From: a virus
Length of the DNA: 36,154 bases
Direction: 5' to 3' (one strand)
Virus record (IMG/VR): IMGVR_UViG_3300042945_003195
Coordinates: 1 to 36,154 of that record
Made by a program: the position numbers and the translations under genes
Shown here: piece after piece, positions 6,448 through 13,353 of the stretch
Numbering within the stretch: the stretch's first letter is position 1
Layout of the letters: each line of letters starts with the position of its first letter
Notes under the pieces: generated by a model
Told to the model about the DNA's origin: nothing
The model's input: only the letters and a program-made list of their open reading frames with translations
Database searches by the model: none

Positions 6448-6567
6448 ACGTTCATCAGAGAAAACTCTGACGCAAGTAGGACGGCGGAACGGAACGTTCA
6501 TCCCAATGGGACGCAAACCGCCCGAAGGAACGGGACCTAAAAATCTCATTTCTTTGGAGGAATCCTC
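6448..6567 (+). ncRNA. GC-rich, foldable leader RNA of the microprotein unit
   Basis: About 120 bases with no convincing gene and clearly higher GC than the flanks, especially 6478-6536. Hairpins visible by eye are TCAGAG-AAAA-CTCTGA (6455-6470), TCCC-AAT-GGGA (6501-6511), CCCG-AAGGAA-CGGG (6521-6534) and a competing long-range GGCGG (6483-6487) with CCGCC (6518-6522). The last two share bases, which would allow switching. It ends in TTTGGAGGAATCCTC, a strong Shine-Dalgarno for the next gene. It could be a regulatory leader or a small RNA. A 46-codon ORF starting at 6440 lies across it but has no Shine-Dalgarno. Confidence 0.45.
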
Positions 6568-6705
6568 ATGGCTAAAGTAGTATATCGTGGCATCGAATAT
6601 GATACCCAGAAACGTTTGGAGTATCAACAACAAATGATGCAACAACCTCAACAGTATAATGAAACCTATCGTGGTGTTAAGTTTACTAAGGAGGGACACA
6701 AGTGA
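6568..6705 (+). CDS. DUF4278-like microprotein (45 aa)
   Basis: The start is fixed by GGAGG 8 bases upstream. The protein begins MAKVVYRGIEYDTQKR and repeats the theme near its end (TYRGVKFTKEGHK), with a Gln-rich spacer. Paired YRGxxY/YRGxx(F/W) elements are typical of DUF4278, a small protein family found in cyanobacteria and their phages; its function is unknown. It is the first gene after the sigma70-like promoter and leader. Its TGA overlaps the next ATG. Confidence 0.75.
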   Translation: MAKVVYRGIEYDTQKRLEYQQQMMQQPQQYNETYRGVKFTKEGHK

Positions 6706-6800
6706 TGCAAAAACTTAATGTGCTTCAACTTATTAAAGAACAAAAGCAAAAAGAGCAACGTCGTCATCAAGCACTTCTTGCAAATGTAGGAGCAAAATAA
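6705..6800 (+). CDS. 31-residue basic microprotein
   Basis: Starts in a TGATG overlap with the DUF4278-like gene and ends in a TAATG overlap with the next ORF. The product, beginning MQKLNVLQLIKEQKQKEQ, is a single charged helix by appearance, with RRHQALLANVGAK at the end. GGAGGG, 14-19 bases upstream within the preceding gene, is the only possible ribosome site; coupling is more likely. No family recognised. Confidence 0.5.
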   Translation: MQKLNVLQLIKEQKQKEQRRHQALLANVGAK

Positions 6801-6886
6801 TGCTCCAATTTATTGTTTCATCTACTGCTACTCTTGGATTAACAATAATTTTACTATCAGCATATATCCAATGGTTATATAAGTGA
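6800..6886 (+). CDS. 28-residue membrane microprotein
   Basis: Begins at the TAATG overlap and ends at a TGATG overlap. Nearly the whole product is one membrane helix (STATLGLTIILLSAYIQWLY) with a terminal Lys. Size and form recall small photosystem or cytochrome b6f subunits, but there is no sequence match I can name. The overlaps on both sides are the main support for it being translated. Confidence 0.5.
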   Translation: MLQFIVSSTATLGLTIILLSAYIQWLYK

Positions 6887-7053
6887 TGGACTATCACTAC
6901 CATTCGGATGATATGGATAAAGATAACAGACCACCTGCTTGTTATCAACTAACATATAGGGGATGCAAATATTGGTCTTGTTATAGAGTGCATTTGCGAG
7001 AATGGTTTGAAAAAATTCTAAGTATAGAACCAATTTACAATAAAAAAAGTTAG
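6886..7053 (+). CDS. Small protein with a DUF4278-like YRG element (55 aa)
   Basis: Begins in a TGATG overlap. A His/Asp-rich N-terminus (MDYHYHSDDMDKD) precedes QLTYRGCKYWSCYR, which matches the YRGxxY element of DUF4278. A helical tail follows. Three cysteines (ACY, GCK, SCY) with N-terminal histidines could bind metal, which is speculative. Its stop lies in the left arm of the terminator at 7052, so it is the last gene of the unit. Confidence 0.55.
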   Translation: MDYHYHSDDMDKDNRPPACYQLTYRGCKYWSCYRVHLREWFEKILSIEPIYNKKS

Positions 7054-7084
7054 AGAGGAAACATTGACTTCCTCTCTTTTTTTA
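7052..7084 (+). terminator. Intrinsic terminator of the microprotein unit
   Basis: AGAGAGGAA (7052-7060) pairs with TTCCTCTCT (7069-7077), a 9-bp stem with an 8-base loop, followed by T to 7083. It isolates the unit from thyX and its upstream gene. Confidence 0.9.
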
Positions 7085-7114
7085 TGTAAAATGATTTGAG
7101 AAAGTACCTTTCTT

Positions 7115-7291
7115 ATGGACAAAGACAAACTCAAATTAATTGTCCGTAATCTAGAACTTTTGGTTGATTCTTTAAAATCAGAAATTTATTCTGATGTGGA
7201 TTCTTATAAAAGACCAAAATTAGAAAAACCAACAATAATGGATTACGATGAAGTTTTTTATGACGGAGATGACGATGGATACCCAGACTAA
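7115..7291 (+). CDS. Small acidic hypothetical protein upstream of thyX (58 aa)
   Basis: A 58-codon ORF starting MDKDKLKLIVRNLELLVD, a likely amphipathic helix, and ending in a strongly acidic FYDGDDDGYPD tail. The last 17 bases overlap the start of thyX in a different frame, and the Shine-Dalgarno of thyX lies within it, so the pair is probably coupled. No family recognised. Confidence 0.6.
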   Translation: MDKDKLKLIVRNLELLVDSLKSEIYSDVDSYKRPKLEKPTIMDYDEVFYDGDDDGYPD

Positions 7292-8003
7292 ACCTATTGC
7301 TAAACTGATTTCTGTTACTCAAGGAGCAGGAGAACTTGCAGGAAAATCTGCACAAGAAGTGATTACTTATACTGCTCGTGTAAGTAATCCCAGTAATCAA
7401 CTTAAATTTGATACTGCTGCCGGACTTCTTAAGTATTGCATTAAGCAAAATCATTGGTCTATCTTTGAGCAAGCAGATATGACCCTTGAAATTAATACAA
7501 CTCGTGGTATCGCAGCACAAGTGCTTCGTCATAGGAGCTTCACATTTCAGGAATTTTCACAACGATATGCAGATACAAAACTTCTGACTGATCTTCCTGA
7601 GGTTCCTGAACTTCGCAGGCAGGATGAAAAGAATCGTCAGAACTCAACGAATGATTTGGATGAACACACCAAAGAAAAGTTTGAGGGTATGATTGAGCAG
7701 CATTTTGAAGAAGCACAACGTCTCTATGATAAAATGCTTGAGAAAGGAGTTGCAAAGGAATGTGCAAGGTTTGTGCTTCCACTCGCAACCCCCACCAGGA
7801 TTTATATGAAGGGCTCTGTAAGGTCATGGATCCATTATATTGATCTACGATCTGCTCATGGCACCCAGAAGGAGCATATGGACATCGCAGAGGCAGCACG
7901 TTGCATCTTTATCTGTCAGTTCCCTGATATTGCTAAAGCACTTGGTTGGGAAAGAGTGAATTGCCCAGAATGCTCTGATGCGCCATCCATTACCATCGAA
8001 TAA
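7275..8003 (+). CDS. thyX: Flavin-dependent thymidylate synthase ThyX
   Basis: The enzyme makes dTMP from dUMP using methylene-tetrahydrofolate and FAD/NADPH. The diagnostic RHRx7S motif is R85-H86-R87...S95 within RHRSFTFQEFSQRY. ATG 7275 is chosen among four in-frame ATGs because ACGGAG lies 6 bases upstream, giving 242 residues, a normal ThyX length. Cyanophages use ThyX to supply dTMP for replication. GC is higher than in neighbouring small genes. Confidence 0.96.
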   Translation: MDTQTKPIAKLISVTQGAGELAGKSAQEVITYTARVSNPSNQLKFDTAAGLLKYCIKQNHWSIFEQADMTLEINTTRGIAAQVLRHRSFTFQEFSQRYADTKLLTDLPEVPELRRQDEKNRQNSTNDLDEHTKEKFEGMIEQHFEEAQRLYDKMLEKGVAKECARFVLPLATPTRIYMKGSVRSWIHYIDLRSAHGTQKEHMDIAEAARCIFICQFPDIAKALGWERVNCPECSDAPSITIE

Positions 8004-8006
8004 ATA
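7999..8006 (+). promoter_or_regulatory. Late promoter motif overlapping the thyX stop
   Basis: AATAAATA spans the thyX stop codon, 23 bases before the next ATG. It suggests that the genes from 8030 onward can be transcribed late, separately from thyX. Confidence 0.45.
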
Positions 8007-8029
8007 TTTTTATCGTTATTTCATAACAT

Positions 8030-8278
8030 ATGGCAACATACCCCGTTATTCATAAAGAAACTGGTGAACAAAAAGAAGTGACGATGAGTGTTCACGAATG
8101 GGACCAGTGGAAAAAAGAAAATCCTGATTGGGATAGAGATTGGTCAGACCCAGCAACTTGTCCAGGAAGTGGCGAAGTTGGTGAATGGAAAGACAAACTT
8201 TCAAAATCAAAACCAGGATGGAATGAAGTTTTAACTAGAGCATCTAAGATGCCCGGTGCTACTGTGAGGAAAAATTAA
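8030..8278 (+). CDS. Hypothetical protein with Trp-rich centre (82 aa)
   Basis: Begins MATYPVIHKETGEQKEVTMS, which resembles the first strands of FmdB-type small zinc-ribbon proteins, but the paired cysteines are absent; only one Cys remains (PATCPGSGE). The centre is rich in Trp and Asp (EWDQWKKENPDWDRDW), and the C-terminus ends SKMPGATVRKN. Probably a degenerate member of that group or an unrelated phage protein. Overlaps phoH as TAATG. Confidence 0.6.
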   Translation: MATYPVIHKETGEQKEVTMSVHEWDQWKKENPDWDRDWSDPATCPGSGEVGEWKDKLSKSKPGWNEVLTRASKMPGATVRKN

Positions 8279-9042
8279 TGGCAAGAAGAAAAAGAAGTAA
8301 TGATAATCACCCAATTGGTGTTGGGATGACTGCTAGACAAATGAAGAGAAGAAAGCCAATTAGTGCAGAACTTCTCATTGATATTGAACCATTAACAGAA
8401 AATCAAAAAAAGTTATTCCAATCATACTCTGAGGGAAAGCATCTAGTGGCATATGGTGCTGCTGGAACTGGAAAAACATTTATTAGTCTTTATAATTCAA
8501 TTAAAGAAGTTCTTAATGAGATAACTCCATTTGAGCAAATTTATATCGTTCGTTCTTTAGTTGCTACAAGAGAAATTGGTTTTCTTCCTGGGGACCATGA
8601 CGATAAAGCAGACATATATCAAATACCATATAAGAACATGGTTAAGTATATGTTCCAACTTCCAACTGAGACCGATTTTGAAATGCTTTATGGCAATCTA
8701 AAGCAACAAGAAACAATTAAGTTTTGGAGCACATCTTTTGTTAGAGGAACTACTCTTGACAATTCAATTATTATTGTTGATGAGTTTCAGAATCTAAACT
8801 TTCATGAATTAGATTCAATCATTACTCGTGTTGGAGAGAATTCGAAAATTATTTTTTGTGGAGATGCAACACAAAGTGATTTAATCAAAACAAATGAAAG
8901 AAATGGAATTAGTGATTTTATGACTATTTTGAAAAAAATGCCATCATTTGATATAATTGAATTTGGAATTGATGATATTGTCCGTTCTGGTTTAGTTAAG
9001 GAATATATCGTTGCAAAAATGGAATCTGGGTTGAATGTCTGA
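8278..9042 (+). CDS. phoH: PhoH-like ATPase
   Basis: 254 residues with a RecA/helicase-like ATPase core: Walker A GAAGTGKT (60-67), Walker B IIIVDEFQN (164-172), and CGDATQSD (194-201) as the third motif. The basic N-terminus (ARRKRSN...MKRRK) suggests nucleic acid contact. PhoH proteins are found in nearly all cyanomyoviruses; the name comes from the phosphate regulon, but the role in phages is not settled. Its 3' end overlaps the nuclease gene by 8 bases. Confidence 0.92.
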   Translation: MARRKRSNDNHPIGVGMTARQMKRRKPISAELLIDIEPLTENQKKLFQSYSEGKHLVAYGAAGTGKTFISLYNSIKEVLNEITPFEQIYIVRSLVATREIGFLPGDHDDKADIYQIPYKNMVKYMFQLPTETDFEMLYGNLKQQETIKFWSTSFVRGTTLDNSIIIVDEFQNLNFHELDSIITRVGENSKIIFCGDATQSDLIKTNERNGISDFMTILKKMPSFDIIEFGIDDIVRSGLVKEYIVAKMESGLNV

Positions 9043-9712
9043 GATCATTTTTAATCATGTAAACTTAGATTTACCAAAGTTAGAGAGAGAAACTATTGAT
9101 GGAGTCAGGTATTATAAAATACCTGATCTAAATGAAGTCCACAGATTTGTTTCAATTACTTCTGTTACTAGCCATAAAAATCGTCAGTTTTTTGCAGATT
9201 GGCGTAAAAAGATTGGAGAAGAGAAGGCAGATAAGATAACTAGACAAGCAACTAGTCGTGGAACTGATATGCATACTCTAGTTGAATACCTGTTAAAGAA
9301 TGAAAATCTTCCAGAGGTTCAACCTTTATCAGAATATCTATTTAAAATTGCAAGACCAAAATTAAATAATATAAATAATATTCATGCTTTAGAGTCTTCT
9401 CTCTATAGTAAAGTATTGGGTATTGCTGGTACAGTTGACTGTATTGCAGAATACAATGGGGAACTTGCAATTATAGATTTTAAAACGTCCAAAAAACCAA
9501 AACCAGTGGAATGGATTGAGCATTATTTTGTTCAATGTATGGCATATGGATGTATGCTTTACGAACTGACTGGTATTAGCATCAAAAAACTTGTAATCAT
9601 AATGGCATGTGAAAATGGAGAATGCGTTGTCTATGAAGAGTATAATAAAGAAAAATACATCAAATTGCTCACCCAATATATTAGAGAGTTTGTTTCAAGT
9701 AGAGTTGGGTAA
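9035..9712 (+). CDS. PD-(D/E)XK family exonuclease
   Basis: 225 residues resembling RecB/Cas4-type nucleases. Active-site residues are D135 in GIAGTVD, D148 and K150 in IIDFKTS, and a helix EHYFVQCMAYG (Q167, Y171) that completes the motif; E120 may also contribute. T4-like cyanophages carry such a nuclease near replication genes, where it may act in DNA degradation, recombination or replication repair. It overlaps phoH by 8 bases and is followed 1 base later by gp33, in a dense replication and late-transcription cluster. Confidence 0.85.
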   Translation: MSEIIFNHVNLDLPKLERETIDGVRYYKIPDLNEVHRFVSITSVTSHKNRQFFADWRKKIGEEKADKITRQATSRGTDMHTLVEYLLKNENLPEVQPLSEYLFKIARPKLNNINNIHALESSLYSKVLGIAGTVDCIAEYNGELAIIDFKTSKKPKPVEWIEHYFVQCMAYGCMLYELTGISIKKLVIIMACENGECVVYEEYNKEKYIKLLTQYIREFVSSRVG

Positions 9713-9713
9713 C

Positions 9714-9968
9714 ATGGAAAGTAAAGTAAAAACAATCATTAATGATAAATTTTTATGTTCACAAAAATTTGCACAGGACATAGAGTATATTGTAAAAATT
9801 TCAAAAATTAGTTATATTGATGCAATTATAGAATATTGCGAACAAAATAATATTGAAATTGAAACGGTTCCAAAATTAATATCAAAACCGTTGAAAGAAA
9901 AGATAAAGTGTGAGGCAACAAAATTAAATTTCTTAAAGAAAACAAGTCGTGCTATTTTAAATATTTAA
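9714..9968 (+). CDS. 33: Late-transcription coactivator, T4 gp33-like
   Basis: 84 residues from ATG 9714, the first start after the nuclease stop. The core FAQDIEYIVKISKISYIDAI and the following NNIEIETVPKLISKPLKEKI, then EATKLNFL, line up with the conserved part of T4 gp33 (IEKMV...SYLEA, then KIQSEA...NLL). T4 gp33 binds the RNA polymerase flap and links it to the sliding clamp for late transcription. The T4 N- and C-terminal extensions are missing, so the protein is shorter than the 112 residues of T4. It stands directly before gp59, as in T4. Confidence 0.82.
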   Translation: MESKVKTIINDKFLCSQKFAQDIEYIVKISKISYIDAIIEYCEQNNIEIETVPKLISKPLKEKIKCEATKLNFLKKTSRAILNI

Positions 9969-9969
9969 T

Positions 9970-10560
9970 GTGACCCCATTTGAAACATATAAAACCTATC
10001 TTGCATTAAAGAATCACTTTACAAAAGATAGTTATGATTATTTTAAATATTGCGGAAAGTCCAGAGCATCTCTGGACTCTTTTCATAAGAGAAAAGATAG
10101 ATATTTCTTTGAAAGAATGTCTAGACAAAAAACAGATGATGAAATAAAAGCATATTTTGTCGCTAACTTTGTAGAGTGTAGTGATTCTCAAAATTTATGG
10201 ATTGGTGAAATTATTAGAGGTGGAGAATCTGTATATACAGATTGGTTAAAAAAGATTCAAAGTTTATCTTACTTGTTTAAAACTGAATCAGAAGTTTTTA
10301 TAAGAAAGGACAACTTTGAATCTTTGTTTGATTGTAAAAACGGACAGCATCCAGACTTACTTAAAAAATATTTACAAAAAGCAGTCTCATTGGAGACTTT
10401 AGTTATACTGGATGTTATACTGAATTACTCTTCAAAGTTTGATAAAAAACTTTCCGATCCAGTGTGGGAAACCGTAGGTTTAAAAATTAAAAAATATAAA
10501 CCATTCCTAAATATTGATGAGTCTAAATTCAAGCAAATTCTTAAGGAGATAGTATTATGA
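9970..10560 (+). CDS. 59: Loader of DNA helicase, T4 gp59-like
   Basis: The 196 residues, mostly helical, match T4 gp59 at RKDRYFFERMS and LWIGEIIRGG. They also match in the C-terminal part (SLETLVILDVILNY, PFLNIDESK). gp59 places the replicative helicase gp41 on gp32-coated DNA at forks and recombination intermediates. The start is a GTG (9970), because the only upstream ATG (9968) is followed at once by TGA. It ends in an ATGA overlap with the DUF1825 gene. Confidence 0.88.
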   Translation: MTPFETYKTYLALKNHFTKDSYDYFKYCGKSRASLDSFHKRKDRYFFERMSRQKTDDEIKAYFVANFVECSDSQNLWIGEIIRGGESVYTDWLKKIQSLSYLFKTESEVFIRKDNFESLFDCKNGQHPDLLKKYLQKAVSLETLVILDVILNYSSKFDKKLSDPVWETVGLKIKKYKPFLNIDESKFKQILKEIVL

Positions 10561-10889
10561 GTAGATTTTTTGATTCAGAAGTAGTCAGAGAATCTATAAT
10601 GGAACTTGATGAAATTCAACAGAAACTTTTTGAGCAAGTTATGAATCTTTCTTTCTATGATAAAAATGGAAAGAAAGAACATCTTGAATTAATGAGACAG
10701 TTTTTAGAAAAACAAAAACTGTTTATTTTTAGGTTGTCTCTTTCTGATGATCCCGAAGCAGTTGAAATGAAAGAGAGGATTCTTGAGTCCGCTCAACTTT
10801 TTGGGTTGGGTAAGAATGGGACAGTTGATGAATTTTTTAAAGTTCTTGAATCTCAGATTGAGTATCTTGAGAAAACCCTTGACGACTGA
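10557..10889 (+). CDS. DUF1825 family protein
   Basis: 110 residues opening with FFDSEVVRESIMELDEIQQ and continuing with FYDKNGKKEHLELMRQFLEK, the pattern of DUF1825, a small helical family of cyanobacteria shared with their phages. The function is unknown. It sits between gp59 and gp32, breaking up a gene trio that is contiguous in T4. It is translationally coupled to gp59 by ATGA. The promoter for gp32 begins inside its last codons. Confidence 0.85.
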   Translation: MSRFFDSEVVRESIMELDEIQQKLFEQVMNLSFYDKNGKKEHLELMRQFLEKQKLFIFRLSLSDDPEAVEMKERILESAQLFGLGKNGTVDEFFKVLESQIEYLEKTLDD

Positions 10890-10907
10890 CCTCCTTCCTG
10901 CTAGACT
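10879..10907 (+). promoter_or_regulatory. Sigma70-like promoter before gp32
   Basis: TTGACG (10879-10884) and TAGACT (10902-10907) with exactly 17 bases between. The -35 lies over the end of the DUF1825 gene. A 55-base leader with GGAG 9-12 bases before the start follows. A private early promoter fits the high demand for gp32. Confidence 0.55.
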
Positions 10908-10961
10908 TAATACGTACCAATACGGCACACACTTCTAATACAATTAATACGGAGAATACGA

Positions 10962-11900
10962 ATGTCTTTTGCTGATCTTAAAAAGCAATCCAAGATGGGT
11001 TCCCTGACCGAGAAACTCATCAAACAAGTAGAAAAACTGAATGATGGTGGTTCCAAAGATGACGACCGTTTTTGGAAACCTGTAATGGATAAGAGCGGTG
11101 TAGGTTCCGCAGTTATCCGTTTCCTCCCTGCCCCCGAAGGTTGTGAACTACCTTGGGCACAAGTATGGTCTCACGCATTCCAAGGTCCTGGTGGTTGGTT
11201 GATTGACAACTGCCTTACCACTCTTGGTCAGCAATGTCCTGTTTGCGAAAAGAATCGTGTTCTGTGGAACTCTGGTTCTGACCGTGATAAGGAAGAAGCA
11301 CGTAAGCAGAAGCGTAAACTTTCCTATTACGCAAACATTTATGTTGTTCGTGATCCTGCCAATCCCGATAATGAGGGCAAAGTGTTCCTCTATAAGTTTG
11401 GCAAGAAAATCTATGACAAAATTCTTGCTGCAATGCAACCTGAGTTTGAAGATGAAACCCCCATCAATCCTTTTGATTTCTGGACTGGTGCTAACTTCAA
11501 ACTGAAACTTGTCAAGAAAGATGGTTATTGGAACTACGATAAGTCTGAATTCGCAGCACCTTCTCCTCTCCTTGATGGAGATGATGATGAACTGGAACGT
11601 ATCTACAAGTCTCTGAATAACCTGAATGACTTTACCGATCCCAAAGAGTTCAAGTCTTACGAAGACCTGAAGAAGCGTCTTGATTACACTCTTGGTCTTC
11701 GTGGTGTTCCTAAGACCCAAGATCCAGAAGTTGTTGCCGAAGAGGAAGAGTGGGAACGTGAGCGTCGTGGTGAAACTTCTACTGCTTCGTCCTCTCGTTC
11801 ATCTACATTTGATGATGCAGAAGTTCCTTCTTCTAAGTATAGTGATGACGAAGATGAGGATGATGCTCTTTCTTACTTCCAGAAACTTGCTGAGTCGTGA
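10962..11900 (+). CDS. 32: Single-stranded DNA-binding protein gp32
   Basis: 312 residues with the T4 gp32 plan. A basic N-terminal cooperativity segment (FADLKKQSKMGSL) comes first. The zinc-binding OB core follows with H71-x12-C84-x7-C92-x2-C95; T4 has H-x12-C-x9-C-x2-C. Last is a Ser-rich linker and an acidic C-terminus ending DDEDEDDALSYFQKLAES, which contacts partner proteins such as gp59. It coats ssDNA during replication and recombination. Codon use is richer in C-ending codons than in neighbours, as expected of a highly expressed gene. Confidence 0.96.
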   Translation: MSFADLKKQSKMGSLTEKLIKQVEKLNDGGSKDDDRFWKPVMDKSGVGSAVIRFLPAPEGCELPWAQVWSHAFQGPGGWLIDNCLTTLGQQCPVCEKNRVLWNSGSDRDKEEARKQKRKLSYYANIYVVRDPANPDNEGKVFLYKFGKKIYDKILAAMQPEFEDETPINPFDFWTGANFKLKLVKKDGYWNYDKSEFAAPSPLLDGDDDELERIYKSLNNLNDFTDPKEFKSYEDLKKRLDYTLGLRGVPKTQDPEVVAEEEEWERERRGETSTASSSRSSTFDDAEVPSSKYSDDEDEDDALSYFQKLAES

Positions 11901-12133
11901 AATCACTGATTGTTCTTCTTGCAATTTTCGTTGCCTCCCCAGTGGAGGCAATTACTTGGAATCAGTTTTGGAGACCGTTTAGAGGAGGATATTATTATGC
12001 TCCTTCGTACTATGCTCCAAGAGTATATGGTAATTGCAGAAGAGAAGTTCTTCGTGAAGAAGTAATTTCTGGTGATGGAAGAATTGAGCCTTATGTTAGA
12101 ACATTCAAAGAAGTTCAATACTACCCTTGCTAA
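11897..12133 (+). CDS. Small secreted protein with signal peptide (78 aa)
   Basis: The start is a GTG that overlaps the gp32 stop (GTGA). Residues 1-18 (MKSLIVLLAIFVASPVEA) form a clear signal peptide with an AxA-like cleavage site. The mature 60 residues contain an aromatic GGYYYAPSYYAPRVYG segment and two cysteines (GNC, YYPC) that could form a disulfide. Export to the periplasm is expected. Function unknown; an effect on the envelope or on superinfection is speculation. Confidence 0.65.
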   Translation: MKSLIVLLAIFVASPVEAITWNQFWRPFRGGYYYAPSYYAPRVYGNCRREVLREEVISGDGRIEPYVRTFKEVQYYPC

Positions 12134-12175
12134 TCAAAATTGACCTTTAAAATAAAAAAGGGGTCGAAAAAAATT

Positions 12176-12216
12176 CCCGCAAAATTTTCTCTTATGAGGA
12201 TTTTGCGGGTTTTTTA
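12176..12216. terminator. Bidirectional intrinsic terminator between convergent operons
   Basis: CCCGCAAAAT (12176-12185) pairs perfectly with ATTTTGCGGG (12200-12209) around a 14-base loop. The plus strand continues with seven T; the minus strand reads AATTTTTTT after the stem. It therefore ends both the gp32 operon and the minus-strand baseplate operon, which stops at 12214. Confidence 0.9.
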
Positions 12217-12507
12217 TTTGCCAATAGTTCGCGGATTATAAACTTTTTTAGTTTTATTATCTACATATTGACTTGATTCTGAGTATGTCATTATGTTTCT
12301 AGTATCAGAAACAAATACTCCGATATATTCTGGCTTCAATAGAAGAATTTTTCTCTTTTCGTCATTTTTTCTTGTTTCATATTCATAATTTGTTATTGCT
12401 ACTGTTTTATTCTTTATTGTTTGTATATTTCCATCCTTATCTAAGAATTCTAATGTTTGCCCATCAGATTCAATGAATATTTTTAATCCTGGAAATGGTT
12501 TTGTCAT
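12214..12507 (-). CDS. Hypothetical protein at the end of the baseplate operon (97 aa)
   Basis: Last gene of the minus-strand structural block, coupled to gp53 by an ATGA overlap. The 97 residues look beta-rich, with KIFIESDGQTLEFLDKDGN and KRKILLLKPEYIGVFVSD, and a polar C-terminus. No family recognised. Position suggests a structural or assembly role in the baseplate. Confidence 0.65.
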   Translation of the reverse strand: MTKPFPGLKIFIESDGQTLEFLDKDGNIQTIKNKTVAITNYEYETRKNDEKRKILLLKPEYIGVFVSDTRNIMTYSESSQYVDNKTKKVYNPRTIGK

Positions 12508-13352
12508 AGAATTTCGTTAGTAAATTTGAATAGGGGTTTTAGAGTACCATTAACAAAAATACCTGTAATTTCATATAGTCTTTCTGGTATTCTCACTTTG
12601 TTATCTAAAATAACATCTTCTATAGTTATATTTACATCCTCTCCACTATTCGTTTTTATCTTTAGTATTCCCCCCCAACTATTTGGCCAATTTGCTAAGC
12701 TATTTAATATGGATACTTCACCAAGAGTATTAGAATCTCTCTTTATATAATTTAAAGTTGAGGTATTTACATTTATAGTTGTTATATAATATTCGGTTGG
12801 TATTGAATTTCCCCTGCTGTAAACTTTTACCATTTGGTTTAAGTTTACACTAATAATTTCATTTGCTTTTGAATTTGGGAAAGAACTCAATTGATATTCA
12901 GTATCAGTTTCATTTGTTTCTATTACTTCCGATTTTGATGGATCTACTTGTATTCCACCTTCAATCAATACTCTGCCAAATTCATCTTTAAATTCAATAG
13001 TCTCGTAGTGATGGATCTCTTGTATTTTCTCATCTGAACCATATTTATCCAACATATACTTATATAAAGAGTCATTATCTAGTGGCCATTGCTCATTTGT
13101 GTTTGTTATATTATTTGTAATTAAAACAATCCAATCCAATTCGGAATTGCTATAATATTTCTCTGCTATTTGATCTGCTCTTTCGTCTCCAATTATTTGA
13201 TAATATTCAAAAGCAGTGATTATTTCCTTTATATCTTCACGAAGTTTTGGTCGTTTAAATAAATTTTTTGCATCAGTATATTCATTGATAAGATTTCTAT
13301 CTTTAAATACTGAAATGTATTTTAAATTTGGTAGTTCTCTGAAGTATGCCAT
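12504..13352 (-). CDS. 53: Baseplate wedge protein, T4 gp53-like
   Basis: The first half carries the gp53 signature: an aromatic start, AFEYYQIIGDERADQIAEKY, then ELDWIVLITNNITNTNEQWP, then LYKYMLDKYGS and an IHHYET segment. T4 gp53 joins neighbouring wedges around the hub. At 282 residues it is longer than T4 gp53 (196); the extra C-terminal part is beta-rich, ending GIFVNGTLKPLFKFTN. It lies directly after gp48, separated by one base. Confidence 0.85.
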   Translation of the reverse strand: MAYFRELPNLKYISVFKDRNLINEYTDAKNLFKRPKLREDIKEIITAFEYYQIIGDERADQIAEKYYSNSELDWIVLITNNITNTNEQWPLDNDSLYKYMLDKYGSDEKIQEIHHYETIEFKDEFGRVLIEGGIQVDPSKSEVIETNETDTEYQLSSFPNSKANEIISVNLNQMVKVYSRGNSIPTEYYITTINVNTSTLNYIKRDSNTLGEVSILNSLANWPNSWGGILKIKTNSGEDVNITIEDVILDNKVRIPERLYEITGIFVNGTLKPLFKFTNEIL

Positions 13353-13353
13353 A

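Noticed and set aside
6440-6580. A 46-codon ORF across the GC-rich leader, also open upstream from TTG 6389
   Set aside because: No Shine-Dalgarno, odd composition, and its end overlaps the well-supported DUF4278-like start. The hairpins explain the stretch better, though a leader peptide is not excluded.
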